Below, one piece after another: positions 11,677 to 25,118 of a stretch of 64,000 bases of DNA. How positions within the stretch are numbered: the stretch's first letter is position 1; the number at the start of each line of letters is the position of its first letter. Under the pieces are notes generated by a model, which saw only the letters and a program-made list of their open reading frames with translations, was not told where the DNA came from and did not search any database. Position numbers and translations under genes: made by a program. Origin of the DNA: Sorghum bicolor (Eukaryota > Streptophyta > Magnoliopsida > Poales > Poaceae); NCBI RefSeq assembly GCF_000003195.3, contig NC_012870.2, positions 25,474,501-25,538,500 on the forward strand, written 5' to 3'.

Positions 11677-14118
11677 ATGGTGGTGGTGCAGCAGGTCATC
11701 GACGTGCCTGCGGCGGACGACGGCGCCCGGCAACGGCGCCCGGCGGTGCGCGTGCCGGTGCCCCCGCCGCGGTCGCTGCTGAGCACGGCCGGGGCCAAAC
11801 TCAAGGAGACGCTGTTCCCGGATGACCCGTTCCGCGCCGTGGCGCGCGAGCCCGCGGGCCGCCGCCGCGCGCTGGCCGTGCTCCGCTACCTCCTCCCGTG
11901 CCTCGACTGGCTGCCGTCCTACTCCTTCGCCAAGCTCCGCTCCGACGTCGTCTCCGGAGTCACCATCGCCAGCCTCGCCGTCCCGCAGGGCATCAGCTAC
12001 GCAAGGCTCGCCGGACTCGACCCCGTCATCGGACTATGTGAGTATCCATGCCAGCCATTGTACAGAGCAACAAACAACGTGACGACCGATCGAACCCTCT
12101 CTCTCATTGCTTACTACTGTATTACAGACTCGAGCTTCGTGCCGGCGCTGGTGTACGCGGCGCTGGGGAGCTCGCGGGAGCTGGCGGTGGGCAGCACGGC
12201 CGTGATCTCGCTGCTGTTCGCGTCCATGCTGGGTCCGGCGGCGGCGGCGTCGCCCGTGGAGGACCCGGCGCTGTACGCCAGCCTAGCCTTCACGGCCACC
12301 TTCTTCGCGGGCGCCTTCCAGGCGGCGCTGGGAGTCCTCCGCCTCGGCTTCCTCATCGACTTCCTCTCGCACGCCGCCATCGTCGGCTTCATGGGCGGCG
12401 CCGCCACCGTCGTGGCCCTGCAGCAGCTCAGGGGCTTCCTCGGCCTCCCGCACTTCACGCACGCCACCGACCTGCCCGCCGTCATGCGCTCCGTCTTCTC
12501 CCAGTCCGGACACTGGCTTTGGCAACCCTTCCTTCTTGGAGCCTGCCTCTTCGTCTTCCTGCAGATCACGCGCTACATCGTGAGTCCTAGTACAACGATT
12601 CATTGCTGCTCTTGTTACAGTTAAGATTAAGATGCATACAAAAATGATAGTATATATATAAGTAATGAATCCCCTGTCTAATGATGAATCTTCCTTCTTG
12701 CAGAGCAAGAGGCGGCCCAATCTGTTTTGGATATCGGTGGCGGCGCCATTGGCGTCAATCGTTGTCTCCACACTTCTGGTCTATCTCATCAATGGCGAAA
12801 AGTACAGTATTCAAACGGTGAGCATGCATGACCAAAAATAAGACATGAATCCTTATAGCTATAAAAAAATATAGTAGTACAATATTAATGTATGAGACTA
12901 GCTAGCTGATGGCTAAACTTGCTGCAAACTGTGCTTGCTAGATCGGCTCCGTGAAGAAGGGCATAAATCCCTTGTCGATCAAGAGTCTGCTCTTGTCGTC
13001 GCCACACACATGGCTCGCCGCCAGGACCGGGATCATCACCGGCATTATCTCACTCGCTGTAAGCACTTCGTTTTGTTCACAGATCGAATGATCAATCATC
13101 CGGGGCATGCAGATGCATGATGCATGGTTTAATTCGATCGTGTGTGCACTGCATGTCTGAATTAATGCAGGAAGGATCTGCGGTGGCGAGGAGCTTCGCC
13201 ATGGCCAAGAACTACCACGTGGACGGGAACAAGGAGATGATCGCGTTCGGGGCGATGAACATGGCGGGCTCCTGCACCTCCTGCTACCTGACGGCGTCTC
13301 CCTTCTCGCGTTCGGCGGTGAACCGCGACGCCGGGTGCCGGACGGCCGCGTCCAACGCGGTGATGGCGGTGGCCGTGGCGGCGACGCTCCTCTTCCTGAC
13401 GCCGCTCTTCCGCCACACGCCGCAGGCGGCGCTGTCGGCCATCATCACCTCGGCGATGCTGGGCGTCATCGACGTCCGCGCCGCGGCGCGCCTGGCGCGC
13501 GTGGACAGGGTCGACTTCTGCGTCTGCGTCGCCACTTTCCTGGGCGTCGTCTTCCGCAGCATCGACGTCGGCCTCGTCGTCGCCGTCGGCGTGCTGGTGC
13601 TCCGGATCCTGCTCGCCGTCGCACGCCCGAGGACCACGGCTCTCGGCAAGGTGCCGGGCTCCACGGCGTACCGGAGGATGGACCAGTACGCCATGGCGCA
13701 GGCCACGCCGGGGGTGCTCGTGCTGCGCGTCGACTCGCCCATCTGCTTCGCCAACGCCAGCTACCTGCGGGAGAGGGTCTCGCGGTGGGTCGACGACCAC
13801 GAGGACCGGATCAGGGCCTGTGGCGGCGAGAGCCTGCGGTGCGTCGTGCTTGACATGGGAGCTGTCACGAGCATCGACTCGTCTGGTACTGGCATGCTGG
13901 AGGATCTCAAGAGGAGCCTTGACAGGAGAAGCCTCCAGATAGCATTGGCCAATCCGGGCAGTGAGATTATGAGGAAACTTGACAAGTCCAAGGTGCTTCA
14001 GATCATCGGCGACGAGTGGATCTTCTTGACAGTAGCCGACGCGTCAGATTATGCACACAGAAACTGCAAGATTGCAACTACTTTGCAAACTGTAGTGCCG
14101 CCGGACGAGATGGTCTGA
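11677..14118 (+). CDS. Sulfate transporter family protein (SULTR group 3-like)
   Basis: A plasma- or organelle-membrane anion transporter of the SLC26/SULTR family. Exons 11677-12037, 12128-12579, 12704-12817, 12942-13058 and 13171-14118 give 663 aa, the usual family length. The chosen ATG (MVVVQQVIDV) lies in a GCCATGG context. An N-terminal cytosolic segment of about 75 residues ends in a LFPDDPF motif. The transporter core follows, with GVTIASLAVPQGISYARLAG, GLYSSFVPALVYA rebuilt across intron 1, and FSRSAVNRDAGC. A C-terminal STAS domain spans about residues 520-645, with VVLDMGAVTSIDSSGTGMLE. The usually conserved EAIAVGRSFA reads EGSAVARSFA here, and the FSRSAVN motif is followed by RD instead of the more usual YN. 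Group 3 members include phosphate-handling proteins, so the substrate cannot be read from sequence. Confidence 0.92.
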
Positions 14119-14771
14119 ATATCATTGACATTGACACTATGATCTACAGTATGTCTGATTGTATGCCTTGAAGATGGAAGAATAGCAAAAGCTAATCCTA
14201 TTTTTTTCAGTATATATAGTAATATAATAATGTCCAAAGAAGTTCCACTATTAGTATATATAGTAATATAAAAATGATTGCACGTGTTGAATATAGACAA
14301 ACTTTTTCAGATTTGCAAAGCCAGAAAACCCTTTTCTGAGACTTCAGAGCACCATGCAAATTGCAGCTCCAACTATTCCCAGTGCTGGCGTTGCCAAAAC
14401 GAACAATAGATTCGGAGACTCCAAAGGAATCTCGAATAGCATTTCGGTTATCAAATGCACTGCTTCTGCAGTCAGAACCTGGATGTAAAATGCACTGCAT
14501 GTGCATGTGCTATATAATAGATGGAAAGAGAACGCATTGATACTATATCACCTCATTTAGACATGGAACTAGCTAGAATGGCCTCATTTAGACATGGAAC
14601 CAAAAATTTTAGTACATAAGCTTCTTAGGATACTAAGAAAATGCTAGCTCAATTACAAAGGAGATCCTAGGAACACCACCTCCTCTTCCAATGCACAGGT
14701 GACACTAACCAACCTCTTGGAGGTGCAGGTGCCAGCATCTCGATTTCTTCGGCCCGCGACAACAAAAAAGT
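14119..14771. other. Intergenic between convergent genes
   Basis: This interval must hold the 3' UTRs of the transporter (+) and the NET1-type gene (-). A 31-bp tandem duplication of a segment containing CCTCATTTAGACATGGAAC starts at 14551 and 14582. No additional gene is visible. Confidence 0.5.
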
Positions 14772-17700
14772 TTACGGCTCTGTTCTTGATTTCGGACGAA
14801 CACAACCACAGAACGGGACCCTCTTCTTCTTTTTCTTCTGCCCGCCACCACGGTCCTTCCTTCCATACAGATAGTCTCTCAAAAGCACACGGGTGCGCTT
14901 ATCAGAGACCTTGAGCCTTCTGTACTCGTGCTCTTCCTCAAGCTTGAGCAAGACATACTGTATCTTCTGAAGTTCCAGTTCCAACCTTGCCACATTTTCT
15001 GACCCTTTCTGCACCTGCTCGGAGATCTTCCTCCTGCTGGAATACCCTTCTCGCTCGGTGTTCATATTATCTGACAACGCAGGATAGTTCTCAGCCTTCC
15101 TGGTCAATTTGTTGTTGAAATTGATCTGTTCCAAGACAAAACCCTCTGTCTCATGCAGCTGCGTGCTCACACTGCTGTACTCAGAATTCATTGGGGATTT
15201 GCCCTTTGACGGCCCCTCCATTTTGTGCTTCAACTCCTCAATGCTCGCTTGGATGCTCAACAGCCTCTGAGCATCAGAAGTGAGCCTCTCAAGTACGTTC
15301 TTGCTCCACGCCTCATGAGGCTCTACAGCTCCCTTTGACACTTCTAGCTTATTGATTCCAAGGTCCCTTCCCCTTACTAGCTCAGACGAAGGGTATTCAC
15401 TCTTCAGATCCTCGACCGCTTGTATGTCGTGCTCAGATGACGAGGACTTGGCCGTTTCGTTCTTGCAGCTCCTCTCTGCAGCCTCCCACAGCTGAAGCAT
15501 ATCGTCATCAAGTTCAACATTTGCACCAGTTCCAAGGGGATAGAGGGCAGCTCCAGCACCATATGGTGGACAAGTAGATATTTTGTCCAGCTCAATATCC
15601 TTCATGATCTGGACTTGCTTCCCTTTGGAGACCTCAACATCTTGTTTCTCAAGGTCAGAATATATTTCTTTTGCCTCCATGCGTGAGCTGCCTCTTGCTT
15701 TAAGCTCTTGAATTTCTGTACTTGCTGCTGCCAATTTAGCTGCAGACTTGGCTGACTCCTGATCTTGACGATCTTTAGCATTTAATACAACCACTTGAAG
15801 TGCTTCTATTCTTGCAATCAACCCTTGCAACTTTGGAGTTCCTTTGGGTAAGCAATGAGATTCCAGCCCGTCGTTGCCCTCTTGCACATGATGTACCCAT
15901 GCAGTTTCCTGTAACAATCAAAGATCACTTGTCAAGAAGGGGAAGGATAGCATATATGACTGGAGGTGGCCTGATAAAGTGTCACATCCATGTAGTGCAC
16001 GAACCATAGTAGAAATATCCAACAAATAATAAGTGATGCTACAAGGAAGAGCAGTTGCCAAAAAAAAAAGATTACAATCAAGTAATATAAGTATTAAGAA
16101 ATGGTCAAATTTTTATTTGCTGAAAGAATAGAATTGTTTTAACTACATGAAAGATTTCAAAAAGGGTGCCTAGTTAATAATAAGGACAAACAAAGAAGCT
16201 TACCTCTTTGCCTTCTGTACTACATGGTTTTGACAGAGAACGGGTATCTTCTTCCAGCACACTGACATGATCAGACAATGATGCTATGAGAGCTAGATGT
16301 GTGTTCAACTCAGCTTTTAGTTCTGCATGTTCTTCCTGAATGCCAGCCAACTTTTTCTGCAACTCCTCAACATGAGCATCTCGGGAAGAGATCTCCTTCA
16401 TTAGCAACTCCTTTAGGGATATTGCTCTATTCTCTGTAGCTTTACCATTCATCATAAGCTCGAATGCTTTTTCTTCATAAACCGCAGAATTCACAGAAGA
16501 GGTAATTGCATCATCCATCAGAACAACAAATTCCCTCTCACGCTGCTCAACCTCTGATTGCAATGCCTCATTGTCTTGGTGAAGAAGTAAAATTTCGTCA
16601 TCCTTGCTAGAACACTGTTCAATCAGTCTTGTGATTTTCTTCTCCAGTTCTCCTTTCACCACTTTAGCACCTTCAATCGCAACCTGAAGAGACCCAACAA
16701 CTCCACAGAGTTCCCGGTTCTTTTCTTGCAAGAGTTGAACCTTCTCTTCTGCTTCCATTAGCTCATCATCCTTCTGCACCAACTGTGTCATGCAATTCTC
16801 AAGTTCAACAACCAACTCCTGGCAGACACTTTGATTGATGTCCAAATCAAACTCTGAAAGGACTAATCGAGTTCTGAGAATTTCTACCAAGTAGATGAGA
16901 TACTCCTTTAAGTGGCTATTTTCTGATTCAAGCACCACTGACCTTCTGCTCAGTTCATTGACTTTAAGATCAAGATCACCCTTAGCCAAACTCAACAAAG
17001 CCATCTCATCGGTAAGAGAAGCCAATGCAGATACAATCTCATTATTATGTCCCCTAAAGAACAGGCACAAGTTCTCGAGCATCATGCATTCTTCAAGAAC
17101 AGTATCATTCTCATCTTCCAAGGAATTGTACTTCCCACTCAAGGACTGATATTCCTTAGACAAGGACTCATTTTTTTCAGTCAGGTTGGAAATTTCATCT
17201 TGTGAGGTCTGGTAGGACTCCCTCAAGCAAGATAGTTTCTCTTGTATGATGAATACTTCAGTTTTCAGCACCTCCTCCCTTTCACTGCTTTCCTGCAATC
17301 CATTCCTTAGTTGTTCATTCTGTTCCAACATTTGTTGGTTTTTGTTTTGCAAAGAAAGAGACTCTGCTTCTCCACTCTCCACTTCTTTCTCAAGGGCGCA
17401 CTTCTGTAAGTGCAGGTCTCTGAGCTCCATCCCTACTTGCAACAAAACTACTGAGAGAACTGAGAGCTCAGTGTCCATCAGCCTATTCGCATCTTCAGTT
17501 TCATCCCTAAGTCTCAGAATGTTAATGGTTTCATCTGAAACAGTCTGCAACAGAACTTCGTCCTCAGCTAAATCAGCAGGTCCTAGATCTTTGCAGATAT
17601 TCAGAACCTTCATTTGCTTTGAAATCCCTTCCCTCAGTTTTCCATTGTGTGTTAGCAATGTTTTTCTCTCCTCCCCATGATATCTAGCTTCCTCCATCAA

Positions 17701-20700
17701 CTCTGAAACTAACATATTGGCTGAATGATTTTCCGCAGCATACTTTTGGCATTCAGTGAAAAGAGTGACCTTCTTGTCTTGCTCATCGACCAAACAGTTC
17801 TCCAAAATAACTGTGCTAATAGAAGCACTTATGTTTTTCTGCTGTTCCTGTTGAAGCACCTCCTCCATATAATGGTTTTTCTCTTGCAGAGAAGAAATTT
17901 GTTTCTCATAGCTGTTTGCTTGCAGTTGATGTGACTTTGCTGACACTTCAAATTCCTCGTTCTTAATTCTCAACTGATCCTGCAGTTCCCTTACTTGATC
18001 ATGTGCAAAATCCTTCTCTCTGGATACAGAGGAGTGCTTCTGTTCCAGATTGGCATGCATACCTTCTAGGGCTTTCATGGCCAATGTAATGCTCTCCAGC
18101 TGAAACAAAGAATTTACACAATACATTATATGAGAAAAAGAATGTATGTACAGAAGGACATGAGATGAGACCAGTTCAAAAATTATGACAGTGTAACAAT
18201 ATTAATTTCTACTTCAATAAGAAAAAAAACTTAGTATGTAGGTTTACATCAGTATGTACCTTAGAGAACAGGTGGTTCTTTTCAGCAGAAAGAGCTGAAT
18301 TATTTGTTAGGTGAGCCTGGCAGGATTTTTCAGAATCTTTCAGCTTTGTTCTCAGTTCATCTAGCTCAGTTTTCATATCACTTAATGAGACATCCAAGAT
18401 AGAATTCTTCTCTGAAGCCTCAGATAAACTTTTACCAAGGATCTCTAGCTCTGATGCAAGAACAGCCTTTTCAGAAACATGACAAGAAATTGCATCCTTC
18501 AGAGAGCTTTCTGAGGCCTGTAGTGCTTTTATATTCTCCCTCAATGCATCCACTTCACCAGAAAGAGCTGAGTTATTTGCAAGGAGAGCTTGACAGGATT
18601 CTTCAGAATCTTTCAGCTTTGTTCTCAAATCTTCTAGGTCCATTTTCATATCAGATAATGAGATATCCAAGATAGAATTCTTCTCTGAAGCATCAGACAA
18701 TCTTTTACCAAGGATCTCTATCTCTGATACAAGAACAGCCTTCTCAGAAACATGACCAGAAATTATATCCTTGAGAGAGCTTTCTGAAGCCTCAAGTGCT
18801 TTTATCTTCTCCCTCAATGCATCCATTTCACCAGAAAGAGCTGAGTTATTTGCAAGGAGAGCCTGACAGGATTCTTCAGAATATTTCAGCTTTGTTCTCA
18901 AATCTTCTAGGTCCATTTTCATATCAGATAATGAGATATCCAAGATAGAATTCTTCTCTGAAGCCTCAGATAATCTTTTACCAAGGATCTCTATCTCTGA
19001 TACAAGAACAGCCTTCTCAGAAACATGACAGGAAATTATATCCTTGAGAGAGCTTTCTGAAGCCTCGAGGGCTTTTATCTTCTCCCGCAATGCATCCATT
19101 TCAGCATTTGCATCTGAAAGTGAGTTCTCCAAGAGTGAATATTCTTCAGATAGCTTCTCCACCTCTTGAAGTTTTTCCGAGAGAAGTGCCTTCTCAACCT
19201 CACTCCTTGCACACACCTCCTTCAGTTTTGAGTTTGTAATTTGCAATTCCTCAATCAACTTCTGGTTCATTGTTGCAGTAGTTTTTAGGGTATCCATCTC
19301 ATCAACCAGAGTGTGATGTATCCCCTCTAGATTTTCCTTCTCTTCCCTTTGAGAAGTAAATTCTCTCTGAAGTGCTTCTTTTTCACCTATGTGTAACCCC
19401 ATTTCTGCCTGAAGTTTCACATTCAAATCCTTCAATGCGTCCAATTCAAGATGAAGGTCCTTTATCATAAGCTCAGTAGAAAGATTCTGTTCACGAAGGA
19501 TATGGATTTCCTCTGAATGCTTGGTTACAATGTTCTCAAGATCAACCTTACTGTTCTCCACCTGTCTTAACTTACCATTCAGCTTCTCGAGTTCCAGTGC
19601 CAACCCTCTCACTTCATTTTGTGACTCGGAGTGAAGATTTGTCATCATAAGAAGAGATGATTCACCTTCAACTCGTTTTTGAGTTTCATCTTGTAGGCTA
19701 ATTTGGAGGTAATCCGCTTCTTGTTTCTTAGATATGAGTTCTTGCTCTAGCATCTGAACTTTCCCTTCAACATTCTCCAGTTCAGTTTTCAAGGCCATGA
19801 GTTCAGATTCAAGATCCGATATTCTCGCTGAGGACTGCTGGTTCTCATGGAGGGTAGCATCTTTCTCAGTGTTTATCAGTAGGATGGTGTTGTTAAGCTC
19901 GGATGACAAGTTCTCCAACTCATTCAACTTGACATTCTGCTTCTCAATCTCTATCTGCAACCTACTAACGTCTTCCTGTGACTGGGAATACATTTTATCC
20001 AATGACACAAGCGATGTTTGGGCTTGTAGCCTCTTCTCACATTCATCTTTCAAAGTTATCTCCAGGCTGTCGACATTTTCATTCTTCCGTGCAATTTCTT
20101 GCTCCAATAAGAGAATTTTTTGTTCAGACTTCTCCATTTCCAACTGCATCTTTGAGAGTTCTAACTCCAAATCAGATACTTTCTCTAAAGACTGTTGTTG
20201 CTGAAGGAGTGCTGCATCCTTCTCCGAGTTCAAACCTAAAATGGTGTTATTCAGTTCTTTCAGTGTGCTCTCCAGGTCTAACTTATTATTTTCCAACTCA
20301 CTAAGCTTCTTTGTTGATCCATCAAAATCTTGTGTCAGTGTTTTCATTTCTTCTTGCAACTGGGAATGCAGACCCTCTGTCATGAGAAGAGTTGCTTCAA
20401 TTTGCATACGCCTATGGCATTCATCTTGTAGCTTCAAATGGACATTGTCGGCTTCTTCTTTCTTCTTTTCAAGATCTTGTGTCAGCAACTGTACTTTCTG
20501 CTCAGTCTCATCTAGCTCTGACTGTAGCTTTGACAGCTGAGATTCGAGTACCGAAACTTGCTCCACAGACTGCTGGTGTTGAAGCTCAGCTGCATTCTTC
20601 TCAGTGTTTAGCTGTGAAATGGTGCTCTTAAGGCTTTGTATTTCACTTTGAAGTTCATTTTTTGAATCCTTGAGTGTATTTATCTCGTCACCAAGTTTCT

Positions 20701-22821
20701 GTATAAGCACCTCAGAGGACAGGTTTTGTTCTGTAAGGCGCTCAACATCCTTCTTCAGCTCACAAACAGTGTCCTCAAGGACCTCCTTGGTCTGCTTGAG
20801 CTCATTCAACTTTTCATTTGCCATCTTTATTTCTATAGCCAACCTCTGTACTTCTTCATGAGATTGAGCAAGTTCCTTCCCCTGGGAAAGTAGAGCACTT
20901 TCAGCTTGCATGCGCTTTTCATGCTCCTCCTGGAAGCTTGAACGGAAACTCTCCAATTCCTTAAGCTTTTCTTCTAGTTCTTGTTGCTGCATCTTCATCT
21001 TCTGATCCAAACCCTCAGCCTCAGACTGTAAAGCAATATTGAGTGTTTCAGCGTTAATTAACTTCTGGACATCTGCAGCCATTTCATCAGTTAACTTCTC
21101 AAGGTCAGCCTGTGCCTTCGAGAGCTCGGACTCCAATGTAGATATTCGCTCAGAGGAATGATTATATTGCATAAGTGATGTGTCTTTATCAGCATTTAAT
21201 TGCAATACTGTTGCCTTGAGGATTTGCATCTCATTTTCAGCTTTGTTTGCCCGCTCGGATTCTGACAACATCTGCTGTTTCAGAGTCTGGCTCTCGGCTA
21301 ATAGTCTTGCAACTTCTTGTTGCAAATTTGCCATCTCGTTGCTGATATCATCTTTCCCTTTAACTTCTGGGCTTTCAAAAGTTAGGCCTTTCCGTACCTT
21401 TCCATCAAAACCAGCACGAGGAGCATTTTCACCACTCGATGACAAATCATTGAACAGCTTTAGACCTTTTCGACTTGAAAATGCGCTGGTTTCCTCAGGG
21501 TGTGTACCATTCCTCTTGGAGGTTAAATGTTGTGGTGACAAACCAACTCCATCCTTCTGAAGATCATCGGAATCAAATGCCGCACGTGTGAAAGTAGACA
21601 TATCTGGAGTATGAGGCTCCATCTCTTGGCTGAAAGCAGAGGGTGACTCATCTGACATTGACGGCATCTGATTTGGAAATGCTTCAGAAATTGTTCTGTG
21701 AGCCTGGCGAAGTGCCCCAGTGGCCTGATCGTATCTTTCTGCCAGCGCACGGTATGCTCGATAGAATTCCTCCACCAATTTCATTAGCTCTGGACGTTTC
21801 TTGTAGTACATCTCTGCTCTCCTTGCAAAAGAATCAGCATCTTCATTGATAAGTTTGATCATTGCTTTAACCTTTGTGTCCATGTCTGTTGCACAAAACA
21901 AGACCCAATTAGTTCATGGACCACACTTATAAATGCAGTCCTTTCATTGCAACCATATCTTCAAATTGATTCCATAGTTATGAAAAAAGGAACATATATG
22001 GACCAATGTTAGTTACTCCACAGTGACAAAAAAAAGGCATCAAACGAAACATTTACGCCGTCCAAGTGTTTACAACAGAAATAGACTTCAGTTTAACTGG
22101 ACCAATAAAAATGCCTCTCTCCAGAGAACTCTTTAACACATCAAAAGAAAACTCTTGCACAGATATATGGGCAACAGTTTAGGACCTAGTGTTAACAGAT
22201 TATGAAAATATTTCCGAATTCAAATACCATATGTGCATTTTTTTTATCAAAGAAAGAATGACATTGAGAAAACAGTCCAATGCAGCAGAAACTCTCTCCA
22301 GAGAATTCTTTAACACATCAAAGGGAAACTCTTACGCAAATATATGGCCAACAGTTTCGAAAATAGTGTTAACAGATTTTGAAAATATTTCCAAATTCAA
22401 ATACCATATGTGCAATTTTTTATCAAAAGAAAGACTGACATTGAGAAAACAGTCCAATGCAGCAGAAAGATTCATATCAAAAGAAAGACTGATCATGAGC
22501 AAAGAAATTCAGAAATGTTGTTCCAACTAAATAATAAGTGTACTGCATTGAATTTCCAGGTTGACCGGTATATACATTGTAGAACAATGATAGGAATATC
22601 ATGATAGAAAGGACATAAACAATGCATGAGCATGAGCATGGCTGACTGTAAGCTTTGCCTCGAAGTAATGTAGGAAAAATGCTCTTCGCTAAAGATGAAG
22701 TGAAGACAGTAATGAACTCACCGGTGATATTTTCCTGGAGCCATTTTGAGTTCTTGGGGCTGATATGGCTAACCCACAACCAAGAGTACTGCCTTGAATC
22801 ATGACGAACCACAGTCGCCAT
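14772..22821 (-). CDS. NET1: NETWORKED (NET1/KIP1-like) actin-binding coiled-coil protein
   Basis: NET proteins link F-actin to plant membranes. Coding exons on the minus strand are 22722-22821, 18260-21885, 16204-18099 and 14772-15908, giving 2252 aa, long for the family. The N-terminal NAB domain is rebuilt across intron 1: [20 protein letters not shown], then [20 protein letters not shown] and [15 protein letters not shown], to about residue 95. A short linker follows, then almost continuous heptad coiled coil. The basic end [15 protein letters not shown] is typical of NET1. In the usually conserved YSWWWDSH motif this protein reads YSWLWVSH. Two tiers of internal repeats are seen: three 91-residue units near the end of exon 2, and older ~115-residue repeats across its middle. 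All junctions are GT-AG. The family call is firm; assignment to NET1 and not NET2 rests on the C-terminus. Confidence 0.93.
18280..19098 (-). repeat. Three 273-bp tandem units inside the NET1 coding exon
   Basis: Three in-frame units of 273 bp (91 aa) each read through [49 protein letters not shown] and [13 protein letters not shown]. The two upstream protein units differ at only a few residues; the third, next to the exon end, is more divergent. Because 91 is exactly 13 heptads, gain or loss of a unit keeps the coiled-coil register. Confidence 0.92.
22115..22468 (-). repeat. 177-bp tandem duplication in NET1 intron 1
   Basis: Two adjacent copies (22115-22291 and 22292-22468) each start CTCTCTCCAGAGAA and end GTCCAATGCAGCAGAAA. 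They differ by scattered substitutions. They lie wholly within the 836-bp first coding intron and carry no frame. Confidence 0.88.
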
Positions 22822-24050
22822 TGGTGCCAGATAGCAACACAGACTACTCCAACCAATAAATAATGCCTTATTTTCTCAGCACTTAGAACAATGCAGAGAT
22901 GCAATATCTTATATCCTCAAAACCAGGAGGGTCGTCGACTCCCCCACTTTTCAGTTGTGGGATCAACGGAATCAGCACCTGCATAGTTATTACAAACAGA
23001 AATGACTTGAAAAGATCAAAAAAGCAAGGTATCAACAGCAATGATGAAGAGGAGTAAAGGACACCATGCCTATGACTATGAGTTAGTACGTACCAGCGGC
23101 AAGTCTTTAGTCTTGAACTGGCCCGAAGATACTGTCTACTAGTAGATAACTTGCCCACACTGCACCAAACTGGAGCCAAGAAAAAGATAGCACTGGCCCT
23201 CAGTAACTGGATGACGAGAAAAAATTGTGCATGCACAGTAAGCGCTACCGAAATGATAGTGCAACGCCTCCTTCGTGTGACGTAAAAAGAGCAATCACAA
23301 TTCTGTCGAACTAACCGATAAGCAAGGTAACCAATAGAACCGGGGAGCAATCCAATCAAGGATTTCTTTTTTTATATGCAAAAATAAACAGGAAACCAAC
23401 AGAACCCAAAATCCGTTTCCCCAGAAACGAAACCTCCCGATAAGACAGGACCATCGAGGCGCGATGTTTCTGCTAGGCACGATGCTGCAGCGCAGAAGGC
23501 AAGAAGCGGGTTTTGGAAGCAAAATCTCGCGAGTCAGGCGCCATTCAGCAAGAAGAAAAAGAGAGGATATAGTAGATCACATGATCCACGCCTGCTGGCT
23601 GCTGCTCCACCAACCAAACCCACTCGTCAACACCAACCATTTCCCGGGAATCCAATTCCCAGCAAAACCGAATCACGGGGCAGCAGCGGCAGCAAAAGAT
23701 GGATCTTTGGAGCATCCAGGCGCGAACACACAGGTCAAGAAATACGATAAGCGGGTAGTACTCAACAATCACGGCACGGGTGAAGGAAGCAAAGATCCAA
23801 TCCAATCCAGTCCAATCCTGGAGCAGCGAGCAGAGTCTGTCTAGTGAGACGGGGGAGCGGGGAGGAAGGGCATACCAGGTGGAGCGGAAGTGAGCGGCGG
23901 CGGCGAGAAGCCAAGATCCAGCACCAGCAGGCTGCCCACTTTGTGCCTCCATCTCTCGTTTCTCAACCCATCCCGTGTGCTCTCTGTCTCTCCCTATCGA
24001 GTCGCCTTTGCCTGTGGACAGTGGACTCTGCTGCGGGCGGGCGGGCGGGC
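22822..24050 (-). other. NET1 5' UTR, leader intron and probable first exon
   Basis: On the minus strand, a CTG|GTATGC donor at 23877/23876 and a TATGCAG acceptor before 22978 fit a leader intron of about 0.9 kb. This would join a non-coding exon near 23877-24050 to the exon with the start codon at 22821. A GC-rich run of GGGC repeats near 24040 could mark the promoter edge. Transcript evidence is needed to fix these ends; the leader splice is inferred. Confidence 0.45.
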
Positions 24051-25057
24051 GGGCGTAGTGCCAAGAAGAAAGGCTGCTTCAGCACAACAGGAAGCGGGCC
24101 CCACACCAAGCGGACGATACAGGAAGGGAATACAGACTACTCGTGACCAGCCGGACGGAGGACGGAGGTGACGATGCCATGACCATGAGCTGGTGTTTTG
24201 GGCGTCATAAATTGGATGGCGCCAATTTGGGGAGGGAATTATGAATTCATACGCTAGTACTACTATGTATAAATTTGATGCAACGGTTATAAGATGCCGT
24301 TTGGAATATGATGAGCATATTTTTCCAAAGGATTATTTTGGGAAGGGTTTTATATTTTGGTATTAAATTTTTTGGGACACCCCCTAAACCACCTGAATCC
24401 GTGAAATTCGACTACAATTTCATTGTATTTTTTTAGGGACTTAAACATGAAGTATGATTTTTTATAAAAATTTTAAGGGTGGCCAAAAGATAAATCTAAA
24501 TTTTTGTATTAACTGCATGTGCTTTTTTTCTATTATTTATGTTGTGTATTTTTTTTTACTTAATAGATGTACATCATAAATCATATTAATAGTTTGTTTA
24601 GAGCTAAAAGTTTTAGAAAATTATATTTCTCGTTAAAGACTTTAAAAAAGTTTCAACGAAATTGCACAAAAAAACATGAATTTCGATAATTATTGGATGG
24701 TGGCGAAAAAATCTCGAATCCGGAATTGAAAACCTTGCCTAGATGCTCCTTTCGCGATCGAACAGATCATGCTCGTATCTAGGTCAAGACACATCGAAAT
24801 TTTGAGAAACTCGGCTCCCAACACCACACAGTTAAGAATGTCATTCTGATTCTCCGTGGATCCTCGCAACCGAAAACATTCGTGTTAGACTATCTAGCAG
24901 CTTAGCAAGTGGTGGTCTAGTTATTCCAGTTGGTTTAATATGTAAAAAGGCGTGGTGCGACTTTGTTGTTACACTAAGCATTTCCCCTTCATGTGCATTA
25001 CTTTTTGGTAGATGTCCCAATCCTTTTCAATTATAGGAAACAAAAGAACAAGTTTTA
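24051..25057. other. Intergenic, repeat-like, no gene
   Basis: The first ~180 bp is probably the NET1 promoter. From 24300 to 24750 the sequence is AT-rich and resembles decayed transposon DNA, sharing GTGAAATTCG-type motifs with 680-1010. No coding potential was seen. Confidence 0.4.
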
Positions 25058-25118
25058 GAGTCCGTTTGGTGTGGCTCCTTAGGCAGCTCCCGAAATTTTT
25101 TTTTTCTCCAACAAGTAA

